Of a stretch of DNA of 51,607 nucleotides, positions 1 to 7,501 are shown in pieces; the first letter of the stretch is position 1; each line of letters opens with the position of its first letter. The translations under genes and the position numbers were made by a program. Under the pieces are notes generated by a model that was given only the letters and a program-made list of their open reading frames with translations, ran no database searches and had not been told where the DNA came from. Source of the stretch: Agrobacterium arsenijevicii (GTDB lineage Bacteria; Pseudomonadota; Alphaproteobacteria; Rhizobiales; Rhizobiaceae); assembly GCA_000949895.1 (NCBI GenBank), contig JWIT01000035.1, positions 1 through 51,607 on the forward strand, in the 5' to 3' direction.

Positions 1-763
1 TCCCGATCAAGTGGTGCGCCTTTCAACGGCGGTTGGAGCCACTTTGGTTGTTACTTTCGGGGCTAACGAAACGGTGACAGCTGTTGCCGTTTCCAATAGC
101 AAAGATCTCGCGGCCCTTCCACGCGGAAATTATCTTTTCTTCAAGGCTAGCAAGGTTCTCCCACCCCAGCCAGTGGTCGTGCTAACTGCGAGTGACGCCG
201 GTATGCGACGCTACGTTTTCAGCATCTCTTCCAAGACGCTGCCGCACCTCGATAAAGAGCAGGCCGATCTCTACTATAGCGTACAATTCGCTTACCCTGC
301 CGATGACGCAGCGGCTCGCCAGAAGGCGGCACAAGAGAAGGCTGTTGCAGACCGTATACGTGCGGAAGCGCAATATCAACAGAGAGCAGAGGGTTTATTG
401 GAGCAGCCTGCCACGACCGTTGGTGCCGAGGACAAGAATTGGCACTATGTCGCTCAGGGCGATCGTTCGCTGTTGCCGCTCGAAGTCTTCGATGATGGAT
501 TTACGACGGTATTTCACTTCCCAGGTAATGTACGCATACCCTCCATCTACACGATAAATCCGGATGGAAAGGAAGCTGTCGCTAACTATTCAGTCAAAGG
601 GAGCTATGTCGAGATTTCTTCGGTTTCCCGTGGTTGGCGTCTGAGGGATGGCCACACGGTATTATGCATTTGGAATACCGCCTACGATCCCGTCGGCCGC
701 AGGCCGGAGACGGGCACTGTGAGGCCCGATGTGAAGCGCGTCCTAAAGGAGGTGAGAGGATGA
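1..763 (+). CDS. virB9: VirB9, outer-membrane ring component of the T-DNA type IV secretion system (5' end missing)
   Basis: The open frame enters from the window edge (codons read Pro-Asp-Gln-Val-Val from base 2), so the signal peptide and the first ~40 residues lie outside. The remaining ~250 residues match VirB9 of nopaline Ti plasmids. The C-terminal domain carries the family's DDGFTTVFHFPG strand and a final beta-rich block ending in VKRVLKEVRG. In the family, VirB9 joins lipoprotein VirB7 and the VirB10 C-terminus in the outer-membrane core complex. The stop TGA overlaps the virB10 ATG (ATGA), so the two are translationally coupled. Identity is secure; only the N-terminus cannot be judged. 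Confidence 0.96.
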   Translation, partial: PDQVVRLSTAVGATLVVTFGANETVTAVAVSNSKDLAALPRGNYLFFKASKVLPPQPVVVLTASDAGMRRYVFSISSKTLPHLDKEQADLYYSVQFAYPADDAAARQKAAQEKAVADRIRAEAQYQQRAEGLLEQPATTVGAEDKNWHYVAQGDRSLLPLEVFDDGFTTVFHFPGNVRIPSIYTINPDGKEAVANYSVKGSYVEISSVSRGWRLRDGHTVLCIWNTAYDPVGRRPETGTVRPDVKRVLKEVRG

Positions 764-1893
764 ACGACGACAATCAGCAATCGGCGCATGATGTCGATGC
801 GTCGGGGTCCCTGGTCTCCGACACACATCACCGGCGCCTTTCGGGGGCTCAAAAGTTGATCGTAGGAGGTGTAGTTCTCGCGCTATCACTTAGCCTCATT
901 TGGCTTGGCGGGCGTGAAAAGAAGGAAAACGGGGACGCACCCCCGTCAACCATGATCGCCACGAACACCAAGCCATTTCATCCGGCTCCGATTGACGTTA
1001 CACTTGATCCTCCGGCTGCCCAGGAAGCTGTTCAGCCGACTGCTCCTCCGCCAGCACGAAGTGAGCCGGAACGGCATGAGCCGCGGCCGGAAGAAACACC
1101 GATTTTTGCGTACACCAGTGGTGATCAAGGGACCAGCAAGCGCGTTCAACAAGGCGAAACGGACCGAAGACGCGAAGGCAATGGGGAAGACAGTCCTTTG
1201 CCGAAGGTCGAAGTGTCCGCCGAGAATGATCTCTCGATACGCATGAAGCCCACCGAGCTGCAGCCCACCAGGGCTACGCTCTTGCCTCATCCCGACTTCA
1301 TGGTGACGGAGGGGACGATTATTCCATGTATCTTGCAAACGGCAATCGACACCAGTCTGGCAGGCTATGTAAAATGCGTGTTACCCTGGGATGTTCGTGG
1401 AACAACGAACAACGTTGTGCTTCTTGATCGCGGCACCACCGTTGTTGGCGAGATCCAGCGCGGTTTGCAACAGGGAGATACGCGTGTTTTTGTGCTCTGG
1501 GATCGGGCGGAGACACCCGACCATGCCATGATTTCGCTTGCGTCACCAAGCGCTGACGAACTCGGTCGCTCGGGATTGCCGGGCACCGTCGACAATCACT
1601 TCTGGCAGCGCTTTAGCGGGACCATGCTCTTGAGTGTCGTCCAAGGTGCCTTCCAGGCAGCGAGCACCTACGCTGGCAGCTCGGGTGGAGGGACGAGCTT
1701 CAACAGCGTCCAGAATAACGGTGAACAAACGGCAGACACAGCCCTCAAGGCCACGATCAACATACCGCCAACCCTGAAGAAGAATCAGGGCGACACGGTC
1801 TCCATTTTTGTCGCACGGGATCTCGATTTCTCAGGCATATACCAGCTTCGTATGGCTGGTCGCGCGGCGCGGGGGCGGGATCGCCGTCCATAA
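760..1893 (+). CDS. virB10: VirB10, envelope-spanning T4SS channel protein
   Basis: 377 residues, the usual VirB10 length, starting MNDDNQQSAH. An in-frame TTG upstream is ignored because an AAAGGAGGTGAGAGG ribosome site sits directly before the ATG at 760. Layout: cytoplasmic N-terminus (~1-31), one membrane helix (~32-50, KLIVGGVVLALSLSLIWLGG), a Pro/Glu-rich periplasmic linker (~65-130), and the C-terminal TrbI/VirB10 beta-barrel domain (from ~190), including the FSGTMLLSVVQGAFQAAS antenna-type helix. VirB10 bridges inner and outer membranes and senses ATP use by VirD4/VirB11. It follows virB9 with a 4-nt overlap and is followed by virB11. Confidence 0.97.
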   Translation: MNDDNQQSAHDVDASGSLVSDTHHRRLSGAQKLIVGGVVLALSLSLIWLGGREKKENGDAPPSTMIATNTKPFHPAPIDVTLDPPAAQEAVQPTAPPPARSEPERHEPRPEETPIFAYTSGDQGTSKRVQQGETDRRREGNGEDSPLPKVEVSAENDLSIRMKPTELQPTRATLLPHPDFMVTEGTIIPCILQTAIDTSLAGYVKCVLPWDVRGTTNNVVLLDRGTTVVGEIQRGLQQGDTRVFVLWDRAETPDHAMISLASPSADELGRSGLPGTVDNHFWQRFSGTMLLSVVQGAFQAASTYAGSSGGGTSFNSVQNNGEQTADTALKATINIPPTLKKNQGDTVSIFVARDLDFSGIYQLRMAGRAARGRDRRP

Positions 1894-1933
1894 CGAATTC
1901 AACTTATCACTTACAGATGGAGATACGATACAA

Positions 1934-2968
1934 ATGGAGGTGGATCCGCAATTACGAATCCTTCTCAAGCCAATTTTGGAATGGCTCGATGACCCGCGGA
2001 CCGAAGAAGTTGCGATAAATCGACCTGGGGAGGCATTTGTGCGCCAGGCCGGCGCCTTCCTCAAGTTCCCTTTGCCTGTCTCCTATGACGATCTCGAAGA
2101 TATCGCTATTTTAGCAGGCGCGCTGAGAAAACAGGACGTTGGACCACGCAACCCACTTTGCGCAACTGAACTTCCAGACGGCGAGCGGCTGCAAATCTGT
2201 TTGCCGCCGACGGTACCGTCGGGCACCGTCAGCTTGACGATTCGACGGCCAAGTTCCCGTGTTTCTAGTCTCAAAGAAGTCTCGTCCCGTTACGATGCTC
2301 CGAGGTGGAATCAGTGGAAGGGACGAAAAAAACGGCATGATCAGCATGATGAAGCTATCCTTCGGTACTATGACAACGGGGATCTGGAGGCGTTTCTGCA
2401 CGCATGTGTCGTTGGTCGGTTGACGATGCTGCTTTGCGGACCCACCGGGAGTGGCAAGACAACGATGAGCAAGACCTTGATCAACGCTATCCCGCCGCAG
2501 GAAAGGCTGATTACCATCGAAGATACGCTCGAACTCGTCATTCCACACGAGAACCACGTAAGGCTGCTTTATTCTAAGAATGGGGCTGGGCTGGGCGCAG
2601 TGACCGCTGAGCACCTGCTACAGGCTAGCCTGCGCATGCGACCGGACCGAATACTGCTCGGCGAGATACGCGACGATGCCGCGTGGGCTTATCTGAGTGA
2701 AGTCGTCTCAGGGCATCCGGGATCGATTTCCACAATACATGGTGCCAATCCCGTCCAAGGTTTCAAAAAGCTATTTTCGCTCGTGAAAAGCAGCGCTCAG
2801 GGGGCTAGCTTGGAAGATCGCACCCTGATTGACATGCTCGCAACCGCAGTTGATGTCATCGTACCCTTCCGTGCCCACGGTGACATTTACGAGGTGGGCG
2901 AAATCTGGCTCGCTGCCGATGCGCGTCGGCGCGGTGAGACAATAGGCGATCTTCTTAACCAGCAGTAG
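1934..2968 (+). CDS. virB11: VirB11, hexameric traffic ATPase of the T4SS
   Basis: 344 residues, the VirB11 length, beginning MEVDPQLRILLKP. A longer in-frame extension from 1808 overlaps virB10 and is not used. The N-terminal domain (~1-130) is followed by the RecA-like ATPase domain: Walker A GPTGSGKTT (169-177, Lys175), the Asp/Glu box around TIEDTLEL, Walker B-type LLGEIRDD, and the His box GHPGSISTIHGANP. This is the secretion-ATPase (PulE/VirB11) family. It sits on the cytoplasmic face and powers pilus assembly and substrate transfer. It is the last gene of the virB operon; the next gene, virG, has its own promoter region. Confidence 0.97.
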   Translation: MEVDPQLRILLKPILEWLDDPRTEEVAINRPGEAFVRQAGAFLKFPLPVSYDDLEDIAILAGALRKQDVGPRNPLCATELPDGERLQICLPPTVPSGTVSLTIRRPSSRVSSLKEVSSRYDAPRWNQWKGRKKRHDQHDEAILRYYDNGDLEAFLHACVVGRLTMLLCGPTGSGKTTMSKTLINAIPPQERLITIEDTLELVIPHENHVRLLYSKNGAGLGAVTAEHLLQASLRMRPDRILLGEIRDDAAWAYLSEVVSGHPGSISTIHGANPVQGFKKLFSLVKSSAQGASLEDRTLIDMLATAVDVIVPFRAHGDIYEVGEIWLAADARRRGETIGDLLNQQ

Positions 2969-3186
2969 TTGTGATCCATGTTTCTAAATGCCGCATGGCG
3001 CGTTGTAGAATTACGTTTGTAGCAATGCTCAGCAATCTTTGTCATAAAACGGAGACATCTAGTTTGCATTTCTGTCGTGCGCGGTTTGGTCGAAATCTTG
3101 CCGAAATGCCCGTGTAGTGAGAGAAAATTAAAGAGTGGAGTCTAACGAATACAACCGTTACGTGTATAAATTCTGTTGAGCTGCAA
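2969..3186 (+). promoter_or_regulatory. virG promoter region with a weak vir-box-like site
   Basis: The 218-bp gap between virB11 and virG has no gene. At 3010-3023 the sequence ATTACGTTTGTAGC matches 12 of 14 positions of the degenerate vir box (RTTDCAWWTGHAAY), the VirG binding site. Autoregulation of virG through vir boxes is established for Ti plasmids. This individual site is a weak match seen by eye, and a second, phosphate/acid-responsive promoter known for virG could not be located with confidence. Confidence 0.4.
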
Positions 3187-3948
3187 ATGGCTGGCCAGGA
3201 TCCTAGATTGAGAGGTGAACCGTTGAAACACGTTCTTGTCATCGATGACGATGTCGCTATGCGGCATCTTATAGTCGAGTATCTTACGATCCATGCCTTT
3301 AAGGTGACTGCGGTAGCCGACAGCAAGCAGTTCAATCGTGTACTCTGCTCCGAGACGGTCGATGTCGTGGTCGTCGATCTTAATTTGGGTCGCGAAGATG
3401 GGCTTGAAATTGTTCGTAGTCTGGCCACGAAGTCCGATGTTCCAATCATAATTATTAGCGGCGCTCGCCTCGAAGAGGCGGACAAAGTTATTGCGCTCGA
3501 GTTGGGAGCAACCGATTTTATTGCCAAGCCTTTTGGGACGCGGGAATTTCTGGCGCGCATCCGTGTTGCGTTACGCGTGCGGCCCAGTGTCGCGCGAACC
3601 AAAGATCGACGCTCATTTAGTTTCGCTGACTGGACACTTAATCTCAGGCGACGCCGCTTGATTTCGGAAGAGGGCAGTGAGGTGAAACTCACGGCAGGTG
3701 AGTTTAATCTCCTGGTTGCTTTCCTGGAGAAGCCGCGCGACGTCCTATCCCGGGAGCAGCTTCTGATCGCCAGTCGGGTACGCGAGGAGGAGGTGTATGA
3801 CAGAAGTATTGATGTCCTCATTTTGCGGCTGCGCCGGAAGCTTGAGGGGGATCCGACGACCCCTCAGTTGATCAAGACTGCAAGAGGTGCTGGCTATTTC
3901 TTTGACGCTGACGTGGATGTTTCGTACGGGGGTGTGATGGCGGCCTGA
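3187..3948 (+). CDS. virG: VirG, response regulator activating the vir regulon
   Basis: OmpR/PhoB-type response regulator. The receiver domain (~13-130) has the acidic pocket IDDD, phospho-acceptor Asp64 in VVVVDLNLG (Asp52 in the shorter numbering) and the conserved Lys in IAKPFG. The winged-helix DNA-binding domain (~150-245) ends IKTARGAGYFF. VirG is phosphorylated by the sensor VirA in response to phenolics, sugars and acidity, and binds vir boxes. From the ATG at 3187 it is 253 residues. Work on octopine VirG supports starting at a TTG, here 3223 (LKHVLVIDDD), giving 241 residues; both are possible here. It converges with virC2. Confidence 0.97.
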   Translation: MAGQDPRLRGEPLKHVLVIDDDVAMRHLIVEYLTIHAFKVTAVADSKQFNRVLCSETVDVVVVDLNLGREDGLEIVRSLATKSDVPIIIISGARLEEADKVIALELGATDFIAKPFGTREFLARIRVALRVRPSVARTKDRRSFSFADWTLNLRRRRLISEEGSEVKLTAGEFNLLVAFLEKPRDVLSREQLLIASRVREEEVYDRSIDVLILRLRRKLEGDPTTPQLIKTARGAGYFFDADVDVSYGGVMAA

Positions 3949-4089
3949 GGTAGAGGTGCATTTCGCCTTTAGCAATCTGTTCCCAACGTGAGCAGATTGC
4001 TATGCGGCTTGGCAAAGCTGCCTTTCCTCGGTACTATCCGAAAAACTCAGCACTGCGGAGTGATTGGATGGGTCCTATCTTTTGAGAGA

Positions 4090-4698
4090 TCAGCTGTTCG
4101 TTGCCTTCTCCCGAGCAAAGAAACATGCAAGCGCTGCGGTAGCCAGCTTGTGGCCAAAAGCCCGGGCGGTCTCCAATCCCAATGGATCAAAGTGATTGCG
4201 AGCGACTTCTATTAGCGAGACCGGGAACATGCGGGAGGTCTGAACGATGATTGATTTTTCGAAAGCTGTGTGAGGGATCGGATAACTCTTCGGAGCCGCA
4301 CGAAACGATCCATCCGCCAGCATGTTTTCAAAATCGCCAAGCGCACGGCGCAAGATCATTTGTAGCGACTTGGAAGGACTGTATTGCAGGATCAGGTTGT
4401 CATATATCTTCGATACTTCAGGCGCGGGCGGGCGCGCTGAAAGGAAGACCTGGATCTTTCCTGGCGCTGTCGTCGAACTCAAAGCATCCACGGTCAGCAT
4501 CGATTGCTGATCAGAGCTGTGACAACGCTTGGCGGTGGCTGGGGCAGGTCGTCGATCTTCCTCGTCGAGATTTTCAGGCGGCTGCGGCAGGGTCGAGTTT
4601 TGGGTGGCAACAGGCAAAGAAGGATGGACGATTTCGGGTCGAGCGGCGGCAAGCCGCCTGGCCTCCCCGACAGACAAAGCGGGTTTGCGAATTCCCAT
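4090..4698 (-). CDS. virC2: VirC2, border-binding helper of T-strand processing
   Basis: 202 residues from the ATG (MGIRKPALSVGEARRLAAAR), the usual length; an in-frame GTG two codons upstream is not needed. The N-terminal ~85 residues are Pro/Ser/Ala-rich and probably flexible. The C-terminal half (~90-202) forms the folded domain known to be ribbon-helix-helix-like and DNA-binding. VirC2 works with VirC1 and the VirD1/VirD2 relaxase to increase T-strand yield at the overdrive and borders. It is the second gene of the virC operon, 2 bp after the virC1 stop. It converges with virG. Confidence 0.96.
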   Translation of the reverse strand: MGIRKPALSVGEARRLAAARPEIVHPSLPVATQNSTLPQPPENLDEEDRRPAPATAKRCHSSDQQSMLTVDALSSTTAPGKIQVFLSARPPAPEVSKIYDNLILQYSPSKSLQMILRRALGDFENMLADGSFRAAPKSYPIPHTAFEKSIIVQTSRMFPVSLIEVARNHFDPLGLETARAFGHKLATAALACFFAREKATNS

Positions 4699-4700
4699 CT

Positions 4701-5396
4701 TCACCCCTCCAAGGCTTCGCTAACCAATTTGGAGATAGTGACGAGTTCCTCCATGGCGATTCTGAGATTCCGTTCGAGGAGGCGCATTGTCGGATCGGTT
4801 CTCATATTCAGCAATGTGAGATGCAACATGCCACGTTCCTTCATCGCGGCAAATGCGTCTCTCTCGTGCATGGGAGACTGTACAACTGGAAGGCTTGCGA
4901 GCATGTCCGACATCGCGCGCTGCGATGTGGTCAATCGACCAACCGGCACGCGTTGGCGCAATACGGCTGTCGGAATTGCCAAGTTCTCGCTCAGCAGCAG
5001 TTCAATGACATAGCGGTAGGTCGACAATGCTTCATCGATATCGAGCGGAGTTAACATGGTCGGGATCAGAAGCAGGTTTGAGCTGGCAATGATCGTGTTG
5101 TTGAGTTCGCTCGAACCACCATGCGTATCGGCCAGCGCATAATCAAATCCCTGGAGTTCGGCGTCCTCATAGGCCGCCTCAAGGAGTGCCATTTCCTCGG
5201 CGGCGTAGACTTCGCAGAAGGAGCCCCAGGTATTGCTGCGAAGGGCGTTTTCTTTCCATCGCGTTAGTGGTCGGTTTTCATCAGCGTCGAAGAGAGCCAA
5301 TCGTTTGCCGTCACTTGCAAAGGCGGCGCAAAGACCCATGAGTGCCGTGGTTTTGCCGGCTCCTCCCTTGAAGGAGCAAAATGTCAGAAGTTTCAT
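4701..5396 (-). CDS. virC1: VirC1, ParA-like ATPase for T-complex recruitment
   Basis: 231 residues with the deviant Walker A of ParA/MinD proteins (KGGAGKTT, residues 10-17), the switch region [12 protein letters not shown] and the ADTHGG box. In the family VirC1 binds overdrive, stimulates relaxosome assembly and brings the T-complex to the VirD4/VirB machine at the cell pole. First gene of the virC operon, facing away from virD1 across a 270-bp AT-rich control region with vir-box and Ros-box sequences. Start and length agree with known VirC1. Confidence 0.97.
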
Positions 5397-5498
5397 GTCC
5401 TTATCCTGTCGATTTTGTGAAGCGGAAGTGCGTCTGTACTTTTATTTGTGTGTATGATTTTGCGATCATTCATGAGTAATGTAGTAATTACCTGATTT

Positions 5499-5523
5499 TA
5501 TATTTCAATTTTATTGTAAAATA
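5499..5523. promoter_or_regulatory. Ros-box-like operator overlapping a partial vir box
   Basis: The sequence begins TATATTTCAATTTTATTG and ends TAAAATA, forming an imperfect inverted repeat (TATATTTCA against TGTAAAATA). It closely resembles the Ros operator known from the virC-virD intergenic region. Within it, 5502-5515 is a partial vir box. Overlap of repressor and activator sites fits the established competition of Ros and VirG. Assignment rests on memory of the operator, not a search. Confidence 0.5.
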
Positions 5524-5537
5524 ATTTCAATTGTAAT
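5524..5537. promoter_or_regulatory. vir box (VirG binding site) for virC/virD
   Basis: ATTTCAATTGTAAT fits RTTDCAWWTGHAAY at all 14 positions. Because the core CAATTG is palindromic, the reverse strand (ATTACAATTGAAAT) also fits perfectly, which suits a site serving divergent operons. It lies 130 bp before virD1. Confidence 0.8.
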
Positions 5538-5666
5538 AATATAAAAATAAATATCCCTTATGTGTTCTTGATTTCGTTTTGTATATGGCTAGATTCCCAT
5601 CTGCCACGACGAGGAAATGCTACGGCGGGGCAAGTTCAGATCTTTCCGTCTTCTATGGAGGAAGCT

Positions 5667-6110
5667 ATGTCGCAAGGCAGTAGGCCCACCTCAAGTGACA
5701 TTGCCGTCAACCAGCGCGAATGCGTGAAGGTTGAAGGCTTCAAGGTCGTCAGTACCCGATTAAGATCGGCCGAATATGAGAGTTTTTCTCATCAGGCACG
5801 CTTGCTGGGCCTCTCCGACAGCATGGCCATACGGGTTGCGGTGCGCCGCATTGGTGGCTTTCTTGAAATCGACGCAGAGACTCGTCATAGGATGGAGGCC
5901 ATACTACAATCCATAGGAACACTCTCAAGCAACATTGCCGCGCTGCTATCTGCCTATGCCGAAAATCCGACAATGGATTTGGAGGCTTTGCGAGCTGAAC
6001 GTATCGCCTTCGGTAAATCTTTCGCTGACCTCGACGGCTTGCTCCGTTCCATTTTGTCCGTATCACGGCGGCGGATCGACGGTTGCTCGCTGCTGAAAGA
6101 CGCCTTGTAG
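5667..6110 (+). CDS. virD1: VirD1, relaxase accessory protein
   Basis: 147 residues from ATG 5667 ([19 protein letters not shown]), the usual length. A 35-codon in-frame upstream extension is ignored because the ATG has a GGAGG site. The ribbon-helix-helix-type core includes [20 protein letters not shown] (~27-46), the motif seen in relaxosome accessory proteins. VirD1 helps VirD2 cut supercoiled or double-stranded border DNA. First gene of the virD operon. Confidence 0.96.
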
Positions 6111-6143
6111 CACTGACGTAGCACTTGGCGGGGAACATATTCG

Positions 6144-7487
6144 ATGCCCGATCGAGCTCAAGTTATCATTCGCATTGTGCCGGGAGGTGGCACCAAGACC
6201 CTTCAACAAATTATCAATCAGTTGGAGTATCTATCCCGGAAGGGCAGGCTGGAGCTGCAGCGTTCAGCCCGACATCTCGATATTCCCCTGCCACCGGATC
6301 AAATCCACGAACTTGCCCGAAGCTGGGTTCAAGAGACTGGAACTTATGACGAAAGTCAGCCAGACGAGGAAAGGCAACAGGAGTTGACCACCCATATTAT
6401 TGTAAGCTTCCCCGCGGGTACAAGCCAGGTAGCGGCTTATGCGGCGAGCCGGGAGTGGGCAGCCGAGATGTTTGGGTCAGGCGCAGGGGGGGGCCGATAC
6501 AACTATCTTACGGCCTTCCACATCGATCGCGACCACCCACATCTGCATGTCGTCGTCAATCGGCGCGAACTTTTAGGACACGGCTGGCTGAAGATATCTC
6601 GGCGCCATCCCCAACTGAATTACGACGCCCTGCGCATAAAGATGGCCGAGATTTCACTTCGTCATGGCATTGCCCTCGATGCGAGCCGACGAGCAGAACG
6701 TGGCATCACCGAGCGGCCGATCACTTATGCCCAATATCGGCGCCTTGAGCGGGAGCAGGCTCGCCAAATCCGTTTCGAAGACGCGGATTTGGAACAGTCG
6801 TCGCCGCAAGGAGATCATCCAGAATTCAGCCAACCTTTCGATACATCCCCATTTGAAGCATCCGCGGGCGGACCGGAGGACATGCCTCGGCCCAACAATC
6901 GGCAGAATGAGTCGCAAGTTCATCTCCAGGAGCCAGCTGGTGTCAGCAACGAAGCCGGTGTCCTTGTGCGGGTTGCATTGGAGACGGAGCGCCTTGCTCA
7001 ACCATTCGTTTCCGAAACCATTCTCGCGGACGACATAGGGAGCGGCTCTTCGCGTGTTGCCGAGGGCCGTGTGGAGAGCGCAAACCGCACTCCCGATATT
7101 CCTCGCGCAGCAACTGGAGCTGCCACGCACACGACACACGACCGGCAGCGGCGTGCAAAGCGTCCTCATGATGACGACGGAGGGCCGAGTGGAGCAAAAC
7201 GTGTGACATTGGAAGGCATCGCGGTTGGGCCCCAGGCGAACGCCGGCGAACAGGATGGCAGTAGTGGCCCCTTAGTACGGCAAGCTGGAACGTCTCGGCC
7301 ATCTCCACCGACGGCCACGACGCGGGCCAGCACCGCAACCGATTCATTGTCTGCTACAGCCCACCTCCAGCAACGGAGAGGTGTCTCTTCAAAGCGTCCG
7401 CGTGAAGATGATGATGGAGAACCGAGTGAACGCAAACGCGAGAGAGATGAGCGCAGCAAGGACGGGCGTGGGGGAAATAGGAGATAG
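6144..7487 (+). CDS. virD2: VirD2, border-nicking relaxase and pilot protein of the T-strand
   Basis: 447 residues, full length. The N-terminal relaxase domain (~1-210) holds catalytic Tyr29 (QLEYLSRKG) and the metal-binding His cluster HIDRDHPHLH (His126, 131, 133, 135). VirD2 nicks the bottom strand of each border, stays bound to the 5' end and is exported with the T-strand. The C-terminus has the bipartite plant nuclear signal KRPR...RKRER (417-434) followed by an omega-like tail (DGRGGNRR). A second, similar basic-acid-basic motif lies at 339-353 (KRPHDDDGGPSGAKR). The middle (~210-330) is low-complexity and variable in the family. It lies 33 bp after virD1. Confidence 0.98.
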   Translation: MPDRAQVIIRIVPGGGTKTLQQIINQLEYLSRKGRLELQRSARHLDIPLPPDQIHELARSWVQETGTYDESQPDEERQQELTTHIIVSFPAGTSQVAAYAASREWAAEMFGSGAGGGRYNYLTAFHIDRDHPHLHVVVNRRELLGHGWLKISRRHPQLNYDALRIKMAEISLRHGIALDASRRAERGITERPITYAQYRRLEREQARQIRFEDADLEQSSPQGDHPEFSQPFDTSPFEASAGGPEDMPRPNNRQNESQVHLQEPAGVSNEAGVLVRVALETERLAQPFVSETILADDIGSGSSRVAEGRVESANRTPDIPRAATGAATHTTHDRQRRAKRPHDDDGGPSGAKRVTLEGIAVGPQANAGEQDGSSGPLVRQAGTSRPSPPTATTRASTATDSLSATAHLQQRRGVSSKRPREDDDGEPSERKRERDERSKDGRGGNRR

Positions 7488-7501
7488 AGAAGGACCGAGT
7501 G

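Larger units (their letters stand above)
5397..5666. promoter_or_regulatory. Divergent virC/virD promoter region
   Basis: This strongly AT-rich 270-bp stretch lies between the divergent ATGs of virC1 and virD1. It holds one perfect vir box and one partial one, overlapping a Ros-box-like sequence (separate entries). Known biology: VirG~P activates both operons here and the chromosomal repressor Ros represses them. The virD1 start is set by TATGGAGGAAGCTATG, whose GGAGG sits just before the ATG at 5667. Confidence 0.8.

Noticed and set aside
1808..1933. N-terminal extension of VirB11
   Set aside because: Overlaps the virB10 3' end, and the ATG at 1934 gives the standard 344 residues.
4251..5054. 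267-codon plus-strand frame across virC1/virC2
   Set aside because: Antisense of two well-known vir genes.
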